Source: Rhytidiadelphus loreus
Taxonomy: Eukaryota > Streptophyta > Bryopsida > Hypnales > Hylocomiaceae
DNA length: 64,000 nucleotides
Reading direction: 5' to 3'
NCBI GenBank assembly: GCA_947034895.1
Contig: OX344764.1
Span: 62,291,348-62,355,347 of the forward strand
Part shown: one piece after another, positions 11,897 to 24,335 of the stretch
Layout: each line of letters opens with the position of its first letter
How positions within the stretch are numbered: the stretch's first letter is position 1
The notes under the pieces: model-generated
Told to the model about the DNA's origin: nothing
Database searches by the model: none
Seen by the model: the letters and a program-made list of their open reading frames with translations, nothing else
Made by a program: the position numbers and the translations under genes

Positions 11897-12443
11897 TGCT
11901 GCAAATTACTGTACTTTGGTTGCGGATGTACAGAAACTTCTCTGACAATGTTGGTGGAGTGAATGAGAGATTATTTGCTTTGCCCCTCAATAGATATGTG
12001 GTTTCATGATGAATAATGTCAAACCATTGAGATAATCAACTATTGCCATTAGCACCAATGTCAACTACCCTATAGGTGACTTGACAACGCACCTACCTTT
12101 TTTTTTAGTAAAGCTCATGAATGTTTTTGCCCTTGAGCAACTTCCCTTGGGCAACAAATTGCTTTGACAAAATTTTAGTTGCCATCAACACAATACTTCT
12201 TGTCAGATAACTTGACAAAAATATTTGAGGTTCTTATACCGTTTTTATGGCTTGATTCAATATTAGCTTATGACAAGTAGCTAGAGGACTACGCTATCAA
12301 TTCCTTGTTGTTCAAAAGGCGGTTAACGCTAAACTCACTAAAGTTTTAGATGAGAAATCCATTTATTTTTTCGTTGACACTACCACATGTCCACATTGTC
12401 ATCCAAACACCACAAAACAGAGCCCTCGGCATTCTAGGGTTAA

Positions 12444-15338
12444 GTTTGGTGTTTATTAGTTTTTTTTGAGGTTGCATCTTTAGAACTTTGCAACTGTAGA
12501 GCCAATGAGGGTGTGCTTAGTTTCATTAGATAGCCATTAGAGTGGGGGTGTACAAAATAAGTCTCGCAACATTCAAATTCAGAAGAAAATGATATTGAAT
12601 TTCCTCCATCTCCTACACTTAGATTTGTTTATGCTACAATTAATTTGTAATATAAACAACCCTCAACTTACATCCAAAAAAAAATGTAGAAAATAAGCAA
12701 ATATTCACTAAGGTAAGAAGTGCTAAAATAATACAAATTCTAAAAGTACTATCTGACACAAAGAAACATATTGCATTTTTCAATGTACCGATTGTTGCAT
12801 TCTTCCTTGCACCAATAGTGAACATGTTAAGACAAAAACACTATTTAAAGCATTACATGATTCCAACTTCAAAATTCATAACTACAAGCCACAAACAATG
12901 AGAACTGAGGAGTTTTTTGAAGCAACCACTGGGAGTTAAGGAGTTTGCTTCTTCAAAGGTGGTTATATAAGGGGAGCCAAGTGGCATAAACAAATACTCT
13001 AGTATTCCTTCAACTTTCAAAATTCATAGAACATTATATAAGTGTTTGAAAACTCTGAAACATTTTGGAATAGTTTACTCTTGAAGAGACTACCATTATA
13101 CCAAATTCTTTTTTAGCTATGGTATTATATATGATATGGTGTCTTATAGATGCCAAGTATATATGATCTTCTTTTAAGATGATAGGTGAAAATTCCTTGC
13201 CACCTAGATAAGTAGATAACAACTAGGTACAAAACTTTGAAAAGTGAAACAAAAAAAATACTAATTATGAAAAGAACACTCAAACATATTATGATCTACT
13301 ATCTTTGGTTCTAGATTGATTTTGAAATTCTAGTATCTTCAAGGATTCAAGATTGATTTCAGAATACTACTTACTTCATTCCTCCCTTCTAAATGCTTGC
13401 ATATATTTCCAGAATGATTATTCATGTCCCATGGACAATTGTGCTTTTTGAATCATACATGGTTCCCAATTCTAAAATAAAAGACCTTCCCCTAAAACTT
13501 CTAGGATTCTTGACAAAAGCCTCATGCTTTTGAAAACCAAGTTGACGGAAAACAACCACTAGCAATTGTACAAATTTCATCAATCATATGGTAGTTCAAG
13601 TCTTCATGAAAAGCACTCCAAACCAAGTAGCATGACTTTTGACCTAATCTAGACAATACTATTAGAACTAGAAAGCATAGTGATGGAGCATATTCAATTA
13701 TGAATGCAACCAACATATGTGTTGTAGAATACAATGCAAATATAAATGATGCACTATAAAAGCATACTTGAGAGTTGAGACTCTTCCATCCAATGGCCAG
13801 AATGCGAGATAAATTTGCGTACCCCAACTCATTTTTTTCTCACATCTTTCTTCTATGACTAGCTTGTATTTCCTCCATCCACCATGCTACAAGTCTAAAA
13901 CATACTACATGGTTTCTTCAAAAACTGCACTGCTCCTTTGCTTACGCTCTCCTTCGTCCAAACGACCCCTTTCCCTCAATTGTTCAATGAACGCTTCCTA
14001 CTCATGGCCCGTCACAAAGTTTGTTTATTCATGCCAATGCATGTGTACACGGCTAGCTCGAAATGCTCAAGCATCTCCCAATGAAATCACAATGGCTTCA
14101 AGCACATTCCATGCTAGATACTAATCTTTGCTTACTCCATACTTCAACTCCTTCTAAGCATCCACGATTCTATTGTACACTACTCTACATTGTTCTCATT
14201 CCTCACATTGTACTAAATGCCGCTTGTAGGAGTGGTTGTTGAAGAAACTTATCTAAAATTGTCCACTAGTATTCCAATCCACAAGTGCATGTCAATGCAT
14301 TAATAGTGTAGGCTAGCTCCCTTGCATCCCTCAACACAATCATCAAAAATTAGTTGATAGAATCTCAATTTTCTCCCTTACATCACTCTCTATTGTAGAA
14401 GCCTATTGTCTCTCTACCTCTTAATATCACTCTACCCTTAATTAATTTTAGTGCCTTATTTCTTGCCTTCTTTCTACCTTTCTCTTTGTGCGTAATGTCT
14501 CTCTTGCCTCAAGCCTAATGCTCTTCTTACCTTTATGCACTTACATTTTTCAATCCATAAATAATCCATGACAAGAACCACCTCAAACCCTCTACCCTTC
14601 TAAACTTCCTAATTTGGAATCTTCACTTCTAAAGTTCAAAAACATGTCTTTGGTGAGTATTAAAAGATGTGCAAGATGACCCCTTAGCCATTGAACGATT
14701 TTAGATGCAATATAGATTGTCTGTGTGGCAAGATCAGGCATTGTCACGAGTCTAATCTACAGTCCATAACAATATTGAATCAAACCCACCTCAAATGGCA
14801 AACATAACATTGGTCGCCTTAGGGTATGAAAAAAATACATTCCTTCAATTCATATTAGACACTCAAGCCCCATAAATTGTTTGCAATAGGTGAATTCTTT
14901 TTGTCTTATTTTAGAAAAAATTTAACAATTTTTTTTCCTATTGAAAGGTTTATCATTTTCAATAAACAAAAATATTTTACTTAAATTTTTTGTTTTCACT
15001 CTTAAATTAATTTTATATATGCAATTTGGATACAAAGTTAGGATGTAGGATATAGACTATATGATTTTAGCAAAATTTAGATTTGTTGTGATATGTTACT
15101 TTCACAATTCCAATGAATTTTGTTATAAAAGAAGAGATGTGGTATGATGAATAAAAATTATTTGTTCAAGCCTACTTTAACATTTATTTTTATTTAAATT
15201 CAATATAAAAAATAAAAGTGTGTTGAGGTAAACTTTATGTAGAGCTCAAACCTACCTGACACATTTGAAAATTTAGTCAAATTTTGATGTAAGAACATTT
15301 TTAATTTTTAATTTTTTCATATGTCTTTTTTTACCTGA
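12444..15338. other. Gene-poor AT-rich spacer
   Basis: No gene is supported. A 101-codon minus-strand frame at 13,522-13,827 contains a hydrophobic stretch (YAPSLCFLVLIVLSRLG) but no family motif. Minus-strand phrases around 13,900-14,560 (FIEQLRERGRLDEGERKQR; ERHYAQREKGRKKARNKALK) look like broken basic or charged protein sequence, possibly another transposon relic that I cannot name. Confidence 0.35.
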
Positions 15339-16113
15339 ACAACTAATAAGTCAGTATTATACTATTACATATTCATAGAAAAATTAGTAATATATATATA
15401 CATCCTACAAAAATATATTTCATATATAAAAAATATATTTCATATATAAAAAATATATTTCATATATAAAAAATATATTTCATATATAAAAAATATATTT
15501 CATATATAAAAAATATATTTCATATATAAAAAATATATTTCATATATAAAAAATATATTTCATATATAAAAAATATATTTCATATATAAAAAATATATTT
15601 CATATATAAAAAATATATTTCATATATAAAAAATATATTTCATATATAAAAAATATATTTCATATATAAAAAATATATTTCATATATAAATTGATAGTAA
15701 TAAAAAAAAAGTAATATTATTACATATTCATTCCATTTTTTATAAATCGATGTTACTGCAAATATAATTATAAAAAGATGTATGTATAGATAATATAATA
15801 TGTATAGAATAATATTAATATGTATAAGTCTTACAAAAATATATTGTATGCAAATTGATTGGAAAAAAAAAGAATGAAATGTAATATGATTACATATTCA
15901 TTCCCTTTTTTCTCAAATCACTTTTACTACAAATATTCTAAGACAATATATATCAAGATAATAGAATACTCATAGCACAAATATTAATCTATGTACATCT
16001 TACAAAAATATTTTACAACTAAACTGACAGAAAAAATATAGAAATATAGTATTATTACAAATTCATTCACTTTTTTATAAATCAGTTTGATTGCAAATAT
16101 TATAAGTTGATGT
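15339..16113. repeat. Degenerate satellite, about 170-bp monomers
   Basis: The phrase TATTACATATTCATTCC.TTTTTT followed by AAATC..TT.ACT.CAAATAT recurs at about 15,718, 15,889 and 16,056. Each copy also carries CTTACAAAAATAT and a nearby (T)TGAT.G(A)AAAAA. At least three to four monomers are present. The first one is inflated by the 20-bp array below and the last is interrupted by a MITE at 16,114. Confidence 0.7.
15411..15690. repeat. Perfect 20-bp tandem array, 14 copies
   Basis: The unit CATATATAAAAAATATATTT is repeated without a single difference from 15,421 to 15,680, with half units on both sides. It grew from the CTACAAAAATATATTT..TTGATAG part of one satellite monomer. Complete homogeneity indicates very recent expansion, or assembly duplication. 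Confidence 0.97.
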
Positions 16114-16401
16114 ATCATTAGATGGGATTCGGGGGGGCTGGAGGGCCGTTTCAGGCCCGTTCCCCCAGCCCCCATCGAACGCGGGTGTCAGAATGAAATT
16201 TTTTTCCAAAAAAATAAATAGATAAATTTAAAGTTCTTAAAATGAAAAACAAGGTTAAAATTTATTTATTTATTTATTTTCAAAAAATCTGACCTGGCAG
16301 TCGCTTGGCCATGTCAACACAGGCGGGTTTTGGCAGGTTTTGACTGGGTTTCGGTTGGGGAACTCACAGCCCTCCCCGATGGCTGAATCCCATCTAATGA
16401 T
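16114..16401. mobile_element. MITE family B copy 1 (288 bp)
   Basis: Perfect 17-bp terminal inverted repeats ATCATTAGATGGGATTC. The GC-rich subterminal zones (GGGGGCTGGAGGGCC.TTTC / GGGGAACTC.CAGCCCTCCCC) flank a core of TTTA repeats. Inserted in the satellite. Other copies are at 19,653 and 43,924. No coding capacity. Confidence 0.85.
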
Positions 16402-16729
16402 TGAGATAGTAAGATGTTTATGATTAATAATTATTCAATAATTATTCTACTAACATAAAAATCAATAGAAAGAAAACACAAACATATAATGAATATATAG
16501 AAATCTTTTTAGAAATGTAAGGGAAAGAATGATGTGCAAATGAATATAGAGTAAAAATGTAATGTGAAAACAAACATAAATTATATAATAGTGAAATAGG
16601 TATGGTATGGTATCAAAGTATGGGGTTATTGCACTTCATCATAATCTCTTCGAGGTGACAAATAAGATTGAGCAACTTCATTGTCAATAAAAACAGTAAA
16701 CTCCAGATCCAATTGTGGTCAATAAAACA
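16402..16729. other. AT-rich spacer
   Basis: Continuation of satellite-like AT-rich sequence after the MITE. No gene seen. Confidence 0.4.
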
Positions 16730-17470
16730 TTAACCTTTAAATGCCCAAGGGCTTTTTGGATTTAAAAACATGATTGCTTTTGAAGTGTTATAGGTTTAAA
16801 TGTCACTAAGATATATAAATCTCAACCGTACAATCTTGTAGTGTACTTTGTTGTAGATGATGTCAAAAAATAGCAAAAAAAATTACCAAAATGCATCTAA
16901 GGTTGAACCTCCCTCTACTAAAATGCTTCCCAATCACTTATAACTTCTTGTATTAATATGAAATTCTAACCACACAAACTAGACTAGTATGTGCAACTTT
17001 TACAAAAAATATTATTGAAAATGGAAATTATATGAAGAAGAAATAGGTTTCCAAAGTTCATTGTAATCCAAAAATGTCTAGATTTAGATTTAGAACTTTG
17101 AATTGCTCCCAAACATTCCAAACAACTTGGATTGATACGAAAATTTACCACAATAACTAAAATTCAAGGAGAACATAATCCAACAATTTTGTTGAAAAAA
17201 ACCATTGGATGAAGGAGATACAAGGCCACAAAGTTGTAGTCATCAAAATGCAGTTTGGTAGACTTAAATTAAACTCTTGAACTTTGAATGGCTCACTAAA
17301 AATTAGTACATTTTGGATTGGTTTGAAAATTTTACCACACAAACTAGAAGAGAGAACACAAATTTTTTAACAAGCTTTATTAAATTCAAACATTGAATGT
17401 CAAACTTATAGCACTTCAAATTCAACTTTTAGACTATGTGAGGGAACTTTTGGTCCCTAAGGGTGCTTAC
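16730..17470. mobile_element. Degenerate TTAA-MITE copy
   Basis: Begins TTAACCTTTAAATGCCC and ends near TTTTGGTCCCTAAGGG. Internally it keeps the family phrase ACCGTACAATCTTGTAGT, the counterpart of CCGTAGGATCTTGTA in better copies. It is strongly diverged and the right end has lost its TTAA. Confidence 0.4.
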
Positions 17471-19652
17471 AAGTACTACAAGAAAATATGTATTTTACAA
17501 TTGCAAAAATATGACTAGGAATGACTAGCAACTACTCGAAATCATATTCTTGGAGGCCAACACCTTGAAGAGAAATATAACTACAAAATATGACTACTAG
17601 TCATTTTTTGGCCTTATAATTTACAGGTGTATATTATACTATAGGCCTATTGAGAATGCCAAAATACTTCAAAGGGAACAGTAGGGAACATGTTTGAGGA
17701 ACTCTGAGTCATATTGCTAATCATATTTTTGCTTTAGTCATATTTTGCAATCATATCTCCATGGTAGTGACATTTTTTTCTTTTGGGGTAGCCCAAGAAA
17801 AATTTGGGCAGTGAACATGTTTGGAGAGCACCCAATCATATTTGCTAGTCATATTTTCACTTTAGTCATATTTTGTAGTCATATTTTAGCGTCAATCATA
17901 TTTTGTAGTCACATTTCTTTGGTAGTTATATTTTCTTTGAAGGAGTTCAAGGAAAAGTAGACAATCTAAGATGGATCTCTTGTATTTTTGCCCTAGAGGC
18001 CATTCCTTGGGGTTAAGGAGTGCATGACTTTGTTTAATGCCTATTAAAAAAAATATGTTGTATGATGTATCTATTACAAAACTGACACCTAATAATTTGG
18101 AGTGGCACATGTTTATATTTTAATTAATATATTTAAATTTTACATAGGATTTAGAAGGAAAGTAGAGAGGAATAAAGCAGTTAACAACAAGAGACAATTA
18201 AAAAAAAATAAAGGATTTAGGGGGAAATTAGAGAGGAATAAAAACCTATACATAAAATGGAGCACCAAGGTCAAACCAAGCTTGAGAACCTAGGTTATAA
18301 ACTAAACCTACCTTGACCTACTATTGGGACTTGCTATGAGGTTGACTGAATATGTTGATTGATTGTAATGGTTGATACCAAAATTGACAGCTAATTAGAT
18401 TAGTTGATAGAAAGTGAAATCTAAATGTAGATTGAAGGTCTTAGAGTTTAGAAAAACACTAGAAGCTTGGGAAGAATCTAATTCAAAGAGGAAAAGAAAG
18501 AATGTGAGAAAACCCCATACCCAAGTAGCCAACTAGGCATCATGGAGCAAGAGTAAGTGAGGAGTACAATTTGTATTGAGAGTAAGTATTTGGAGTAGAA
18601 TTATAGGTTCCAAATTGCAATTCAAAGCTTTAGGCATAGTTAGGAGAGTAATTTGACCCCCTTATAGAAGTTTGACTATGTATTATACAAAGATTGTTGA
18701 TTATAATACCCATAGTTAACCAAATGAAGTTTTAAGGTCTTAAATATATACTTCGTTAGCACTTGTGAGGCTTATGTCATTACAATTGTTTTATTCCTAG
18801 TATAATTAGAAATTAATTAGTGAAAATAGAAGTCAAAGATTGCAATTCTAAAATATCCCAAAAAAATAGAGGAAAAAAAAATATAGAAAATGATTTGAAT
18901 AAAGTCAAGAGGGAGAACTAGAAAGAAATATATCGAAACAAAAAAATTATATCATAAATAGAATTTATGCACCTTGTTATAAAAGTTGTTATTTAAGTTG
19001 TATATGAAGACTCAAAAAATACAACAAAAATGGATTAAGGCCAACCTCATGATACAATCACAATATAAGTGTTAGGAAATGGGGACATGGTGGAAATAGA
19101 TTCTAAGGCATGTCTTTCAATTTGGCACTTTGTTATTTCTCTTCTTATAGAAACCATAGTTACATTAGAAATTAGAAATTTAAGCCAAACCTCTAAGAAT
19201 TTTATAAAATTCAACTTTGAATTCAAGATCATTTAGATAACTTTAAAAGGTTTTCAAGATCATATCACACTTTAAAAAATAGATAAAAATTAAGGAAGAT
19301 AACATATGATGAAATTGGATAGTCAAGTGCATTAGTTTTAGGGTAAAAATATATTAAAAATTCATCCAATTCAAGTCATAAAGGAACCTTAAAACTTAGG
19401 TGACATTTAGAATTCAATCTTAAAAGTAAAATTTAACTATGACTTATAGGCTAGAAAAAAATGTTGGATGAAGTCTTGAAGGATGAATTAGAGACAAAAC
19501 TTCATCCATCAATAATTCTTGCTAAATATATCCCATGATAAAGATTTTTATTACTATTCTAGAATAGGCATGCAATGTTCTACAACTTAAACTAATAAAA
19601 AGTTTGAATCTCTCAACTTGGATTTGGAGGTCTTCTAGATTGGCCAAAATCA
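17471..19652. other. Spacer with local tandem repetition
   Basis: At 17,640-17,940 a block containing GGGAACATGTTTGAGGA and repeated TAGTCATATTTTG units is duplicated in tandem. At 18,150-18,245 GGATTTAG.(A/G)GGAAA.TAG followed by AGAGGAATAAA occurs twice. No gene is supported. Confidence 0.45.
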
Positions 19653-20140
19653 CATTAGAAGAGATTTCAGGATTTTGAGGGCTGTTTCAGGGCCGTTCCC
19701 GGCGTTGTTCCCCTGGCAGTCAAAGAACGCCACTGTCAGATTTTATTTTATTTTATTTAAAAAAAAAAAAAAAATTCAGTTCTTAAAATGAGAAACAAAG
19801 TTTATTTTATTTTATTTTATTTTATTTCCGAAAAAACTAACCTGGCCATCTCTCGGCCAGATCAGCACAGGCCGGGAATAGCGGATTTCGGTGGTTCTCG
19901 GGGGGGGTTCGAGTTGGGAACTCGCAGCCCTCCCCGAGAGCCAAAACACATGTAATGTCTAAAACCATCCAAAACCTCTAAGTTTTACAATTTTTATTAT
20001 TCTAGAATAGGCATACAACGTTTTACAACTTAAACCAACAAAAAGTTTGAATCTCTCAACTTGGATTTGGAGGTCTAGAGTTTTGGCCTAGATTGGCCAA
20101 AATCATCTAAAACCACCCAAAACCTCTAACTTTTATAATT
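19552..20140. repeat. Direct duplication flanking MITE B copy 2
   Basis: CTAGAATAGGCAT.CAA.GTT, AAAAAGTTTGAATCTCTCAA, TTGGATTTGGAGGTCT and TAGATTGGCCAAAATCA occur in order at about 19,558-19,650 and again at about 20,003-20,105. The MITE lies exactly between the two copies. Confidence 0.85.
19653..19957. mobile_element. MITE family B copy 2 (about 305 bp)
   Basis: Weakly kept ends (CATTAG..GATTTC and the complement of CATTACATGTGTTTTGG). It has the same inner plan as copy 1: GAGGGCTGTTTCAGGGCC on the left, AACTCGCAGCCCTCCCCGAG on the right and a (TTTTA)n core. It lies between two direct copies of flanking sequence. Confidence 0.75.
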
Positions 20141-20979
20141 TGTATCAGTTTTAGTTTAGATGTGAACCACTTATAGTTTATCATTAGAAAAAACCTTGTT
20201 CATTGCTTAGAATGTCAATTGAACAACCTTTAAATATTCTACTTAGGATTCAAAGCCTAATAACAAAGAACATGGTTGTGCATGCTTTATCTCAAGGATA
20301 CAGATATAATACTCACACATGTCATGTATTGAAGTTTGTTTCTTTCTTAGAGAGGTTCTAAACAATGTCATAGAAACCACATTTATAGAGGGTCTCTATA
20401 TGCCCTATAGAAGTCACAAAATTATTCATATGAAGATGAGTTAAAGCAACTCAAGTTGGTTGTGTTATTTTATTTATTTATTTTGGTGTGTGTAGTGTTG
20501 TGTGAGAATTAGATTAGAAACTGAAGATTATAAAATATGAAGTGCAATTAGAATAATAGGAACTGAGAAATTAAAGCGTTAATGTTGTCATGGAACAAGA
20601 ATATTGTGTAAATAGGATTACTGAAACCAATTCAGATGATATATGATCAACTATTATTAATAAAATTTATAAGTTGAAAAAAATCAAGTGTGTAACTGTG
20701 TGTAAATCTTATTGTTGAATGTGTATAGGAAATTGTGGTTGTCGTTGTAGTTCAATTGATGAAAAGTATAAATTTAGAAAAAGAAACCTATTAGCTTGAC
20801 AATCCTACTTGATAATCTCCCTTGGTTCAAACTTATTATACTAAAAGAATAATCCTCGAGAGGGTGATTATTCTACATTAATAAAAAGTTATTAAGGAAC
20901 AAAGTTTGATTCTAAAAGAGTTTCTTCTACATAGGTACAAAACTAATTTTGGAGACATACACATAATAAAGATGGTGCT
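20141..20979. other. Spacer, nothing recognised
   Basis: AT-rich sequence without a supported gene or repeat boundary. Confidence 0.4.
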
Positions 20980-21693
20980 TTAGCCCCTAAATGTTAGAGA
21001 CTATGTTTTCACCAAAACTGCTCCAATACTGTCATTTCTAGGACAAGTACCAAATTTTAGAAGAAAAAATAATTTAGAAACATGTAACCGTAGGATCTTG
21101 TATTAAACTCTTTTGAAAAGATTTGGTAAAAATTTCAAAAGTTTTTGCTGTGTAGATTGCAAGATATTAGCATTTGAAGTAACAATTTTTTTTTTGCCCT
21201 TCAAAAAATCGGGCAGCTGCACTTCACAAGGTTGCATTTGTATGAAAAAATGCACCAAAAACATTTAAAATTGAGTTAAATAAAGGACTTCAAAGTTTAT
21301 TTTAGAGTAGAGATTCCATAACTACCCACAAACTAATCCAAACTAAAATTCCTCATAACTTTCACTTCATTAATCAAAATTGAATTATTCAAAGTTTACC
21401 ATATATATATAAATCTAGAGAATCAATTTCAAATTTTTATATTTTTAAAAAGTGATTTTCAAAGAAGTTTTTTTTTCTGCTTTGGCTGCCCACCAAACAC
21501 TGAAAATTACATATCATGTAATAACTTTTGAACCATGTAGTTAAAAGTTAAGAAAATTGTTGGGCCTTAAAATTACTCCTCAGGCACATGTTGTGTGAAA
21601 ATTTCAAAGAAAAAAATTAAAAATTCCATTCGAAGTGAGCTGCCCAAAATCACTATTTTGTCAAAAAACAATGTTTAGTCCTTTAGGGGTTAA
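20980..21693 (-). mobile_element. TTAA-MITE copy 2 (714 bp)
   Basis: The left end is TTAGCCCCTAAATG (TTAA mutated to TTAG) and the right end is TTTAGTCCTTTAGGGGTTAA. Orientation is opposite to copy 1. The interior has the shared landmarks TAGGATCTTGTA, AATCTACTCTAAAATAAAC (reverse sense) and GAGCTGCCCAAAATCACTAT. Confidence 0.88.
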
Positions 21694-22342
21694 AGTCAAT
21701 GGCACATTTGGGTGTACCTACCTTACCTACTGCCACAATCCTTGTACCCAATTGAAGCTTACTTCCCCATGTGCATGTTTTTGGTGGAGGCCTCCAGAGA
21801 GGGAGAGGGAGCCTCTCTGAAGCCGACTACTGAATATTATGAAACCATTCCAGAATTGTCAAGTACCAAACAAGAATTATACAAAATTGACAATTTTGGA
21901 AGTACATACGCCTACATATACATACATATACTGAAACCTTTTCCTTCATTGCAAAACTAAAATTTTACATTATTTAGAGGTAAAAAAAATCAGATAAATT
22001 AATGCCTTCCATGTGGATTGTTAGATAATACATTAAAACTTCTAAATAAAAACCATAATATATGCATTATTTTTACAATATCTAACATTCAAAATTCCTT
22101 TTGGAACATTTTCACCCGAATTTACATTCTCGGCATGTCCTTTTGCTAAATTTGGGCAAGTGGGGCAATTCTTGATTTTAAACAAAAGGAAACATGTAGA
22201 AGGCTTCAACTCCTCCAAAATCATCGACAAAAGGCTCAATCCATAGGTAGACAATAAATACACAAATATTATTCCGATACGAGCTACACAGGAACTCATC
22301 ATATCAGTTTAGCTTTGGTGTTTGATGTGTCATAGGTATTTG
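21694..22342. other. Spacer, nothing recognised
   Basis: No gene supported. An 86-codon minus-strand frame at 22,042-22,302 has no family motif. Confidence 0.4.
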
Positions 22343-22345
22343 TTA

Positions 22346-22803
22346 GAGCATCGCCACCCTTGCGCCGTATATGGGGCCGGGACGGCCAAAACACAAGCCG
22401 GCCTCCAAACCATCCCCCATCGTGACCCTGGCAAAGCCCGGTTGGCAGCTGGGCGCGTTGAAAATCCAGAATTTCTCCTCAGCACATCATGGACGGGGAA
22501 ATTGAACCACACCCGGAGTTTCAAGATTGTCCGTGTTTTCTGATGCAAAGCTACAGAGCCTGTCCTCGATAACAAGCTGGAGATTACTGTAGCAACAACT
22601 TCCGAGGAGACTTGGGGTCTTTTTTTATCCATTCCATACTTGAGGAGCATGAATTGTGGCAGAAGCATTCCCCAGATTTGGGACGCTCTGGTTGTCTGCA
22701 CGGTGGGGCAGGGCGGTCTCACTCAATAGTGGCTGAGATTATTTTGTGGGACGGCACCGTGGGTTCACCGTGGGCAATTGGCCGCCCCATGGTGGCGATG
22801 CTC
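22346..22803. mobile_element. PIF/Harbinger-like MITE (458 bp, TTA target duplication)
   Basis: Perfect 13-bp terminal inverted repeats GAGCATCGCCACC, with TTA directly repeated at 22,343-22,345 and 22,804-22,806. It is GC-rich relative to its surroundings. Ends beginning GAGCATC with a 3-bp TTA/TAA duplication fit PIF/Harbinger-derived MITEs. The open frames inside it are not convincing. Confidence 0.85.
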
Positions 22804-22806
22804 TTA

Positions 22807-23384
22807 ATCCTTAAAAGATGGACTAGTGCTTGTGGAAATCATCCATTTTGGTATCGTGTGAATCATTGGTTTAAAAAAAAATCCCAAAGTACTCATTGGA
22901 AGTCAAACTACTCCAAAAGACCTCCCCTTTTTCACACAAAATTTGGAGGATGAATAGTTGCACTTATGCCCCACATAGGAGAATTCTTTGTCATTCTTCG
23001 GTTGAAAGACGGCCGCAGCGTCGTTTATGGGTTAATCCTCCTTAGTGGGACAGTCCCGCGGCGCCCCCCAAATCCAAGTGTGGGGCAATGAGGGGGTGAG
23101 TTCACCCTGACCGGGAACACACTGTACCAATTCCTTGTTCTTATCTTCTAAAATTCTAAATGTGAAACATGCTCCGTTCCAAGGACGGACGGAAGTTTCG
23201 AGATGCCCGCCTGTTCATGAACTGCCTGTCAGTTTGGTGGTAAACTTTTCAACTTGGTAGTAAACTTCAGTTTTCTGTGCAAAACTTGTTGCCTCCATTC
23301 GTAGAAATTCTGTACTTTTGAGTTTGCGTCGGAATGAATTCAGTTATCCAGTGATGAATATGGCTAGCTGGGCCGAGTCTTCAG
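22807..23384. other. Spacer with a GC-rich block
   Basis: The stretch GGGGCAATGAGGGGGTGAGT at about 23,082 resembles GGGGCAATGAGGGGGTCAAT of the element at 40,033, suggesting a scrap of the same MITE family. No gene supported. Confidence 0.4.
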
Positions 23385-23461
23385 GTAGCAATGGAATCTC
23401 CGGTAGCAGTGGAATCTCCGATAGCAATGGAAGCTCCGGTAGCAGCAAGCTAGCCAGCACG
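23385..23461. repeat. 18-bp minisatellite, 4 copies
   Basis: Units GGTAGCAATGGAATCTCC, with variation in the third and fourth copies. In the plus frame of 23,318-23,641 they would read GSNGIS. A 33-bp piece spanning the last unit (CTCCGGTAGCAGCAAGCTAG) recurs at about 23,837. I do not consider the frame a proven gene. Confidence 0.8.
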
Positions 23462-24082
23462 CACGGAAGCTTCAGTCAGCAGACTTTTTGCAGACTCACT
23501 TCATTGTTCTTAAGCAATTGTATTTTGGTTCATGCGGCGGGAGCTTCAAGCGCAACCACAACCGGAGTGGTGTTTCCTAATATTATTTTAATCAGGATTC
23601 AACATTTTGGAACCTTGGCCCCTACTTTACTCATCAGCTAAGGCTTGTTCCGTCAATCTAACAAATACAGAATAGTTCAAAGTCTGTTGCAGACTACACG
23701 GCAACCCACTAAAATGAAAGTCTGTACAGACAATGGATTGGTGACTAAATGTCTGTAGAGGACTGAGTAACATTGCTTTTACACCGACCTGAATGAAGAG
23801 TGCCGTCTACGTGCGTGCTGGCTAGCTGTATCTATAGCTCCGGTAGCAGCAAGCTAGGCAGCACGCACGTCAAGTGGGCAATTGAACATAGAATACAGGT
23901 AGCAAGTGCCAGGTAGCAAGTGCCAGTGCTAAAAGTCTGTACCATTGTACCAATAGAAACAGTATCGTCTTTAAATGAAAGTTGCGTCTGTAATCGATTC
24001 TCTGGTCCGCATTTCATGTTGTCTGTCGACGGGCTGAGGCAATTGCTGGCTGTCTTGTATCTATAGCTCTTAAGTAATTGCA

Positions 24083-24335
24083 TTGATCGGAAAGATCTAG
24101 AACCTTGTCAGTACGAGTTGATGCGCTGTTGCAATTTCTGGTTAGTTGTCTCATGATTGTCCATAGCGCCAAAGTTATAGATGTCAAAATCTGAAAGATC
24201 TAGAAACCCTGCCAATACGCGTTGACGTGCTGTTGCAATTTCTGGTTGTCTGAAGTCCATAGCACCAAAGTGATTGGTGTAAAAAGCTGAAAAATCTAGA
24301 AACTCTGACAATATGTTCAACCTGCCAGGCAAAGC
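24083..24335 (-). repeat. About 100-bp tandem repeat with an open frame
   Basis: GAAAGATCTAGAA.CC begins units at about 24,092 and 24,191, with a third partial unit at about 24,288. Each unit carries TGCTGTTGCAATTTCTGGTT and CCATAGC.CCAAAGT. On the minus strand 24,108-24,332 stays open and encodes two related units, LSEFLDFSAFYTNHFGAMDF and LAGFLDLSDFDIYNFGAMDN. Whether this is a real protein is unknown. The flanking stretches 23,462-24,082 and 24,336-25,465 hold no supported gene. Confidence 0.65.

Larger units (their letters stand above)
7283..12443 (-). mobile_element. Possible boundaries of a decayed piggyBac-type element
   Basis: TTAACCGTGAAATGCC at 7283 and the complement of TTAACCCTAGAATGCC at 12,428-12,443 form a TTAA-bounded inverted pair agreeing at 13 of 16 positions. 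The pair encloses the transposase relic. Between the relic and the right border, minus-strand remnants read as an acidic N-terminal region (EEEEEDVLEGVV, then DDGESIDGEGNRDSANNDAN at about 11,240-11,400), as expected upstream of a piggyBac transposase domain. The borders are weak and the element is heavily mutated and re-inserted into, so the limits are tentative. Confidence 0.35.

Noticed and set aside
11653..12009. 118-codon frame with PCVSLAP repeats
   Set aside because: Product of the 21-bp minisatellite; a second frame is equally open.
15411..15690. CRISPR-like array
   Set aside because: The 20-bp units are contiguous with no spacers, in a plant-type sequence; it is a simple tandem array.
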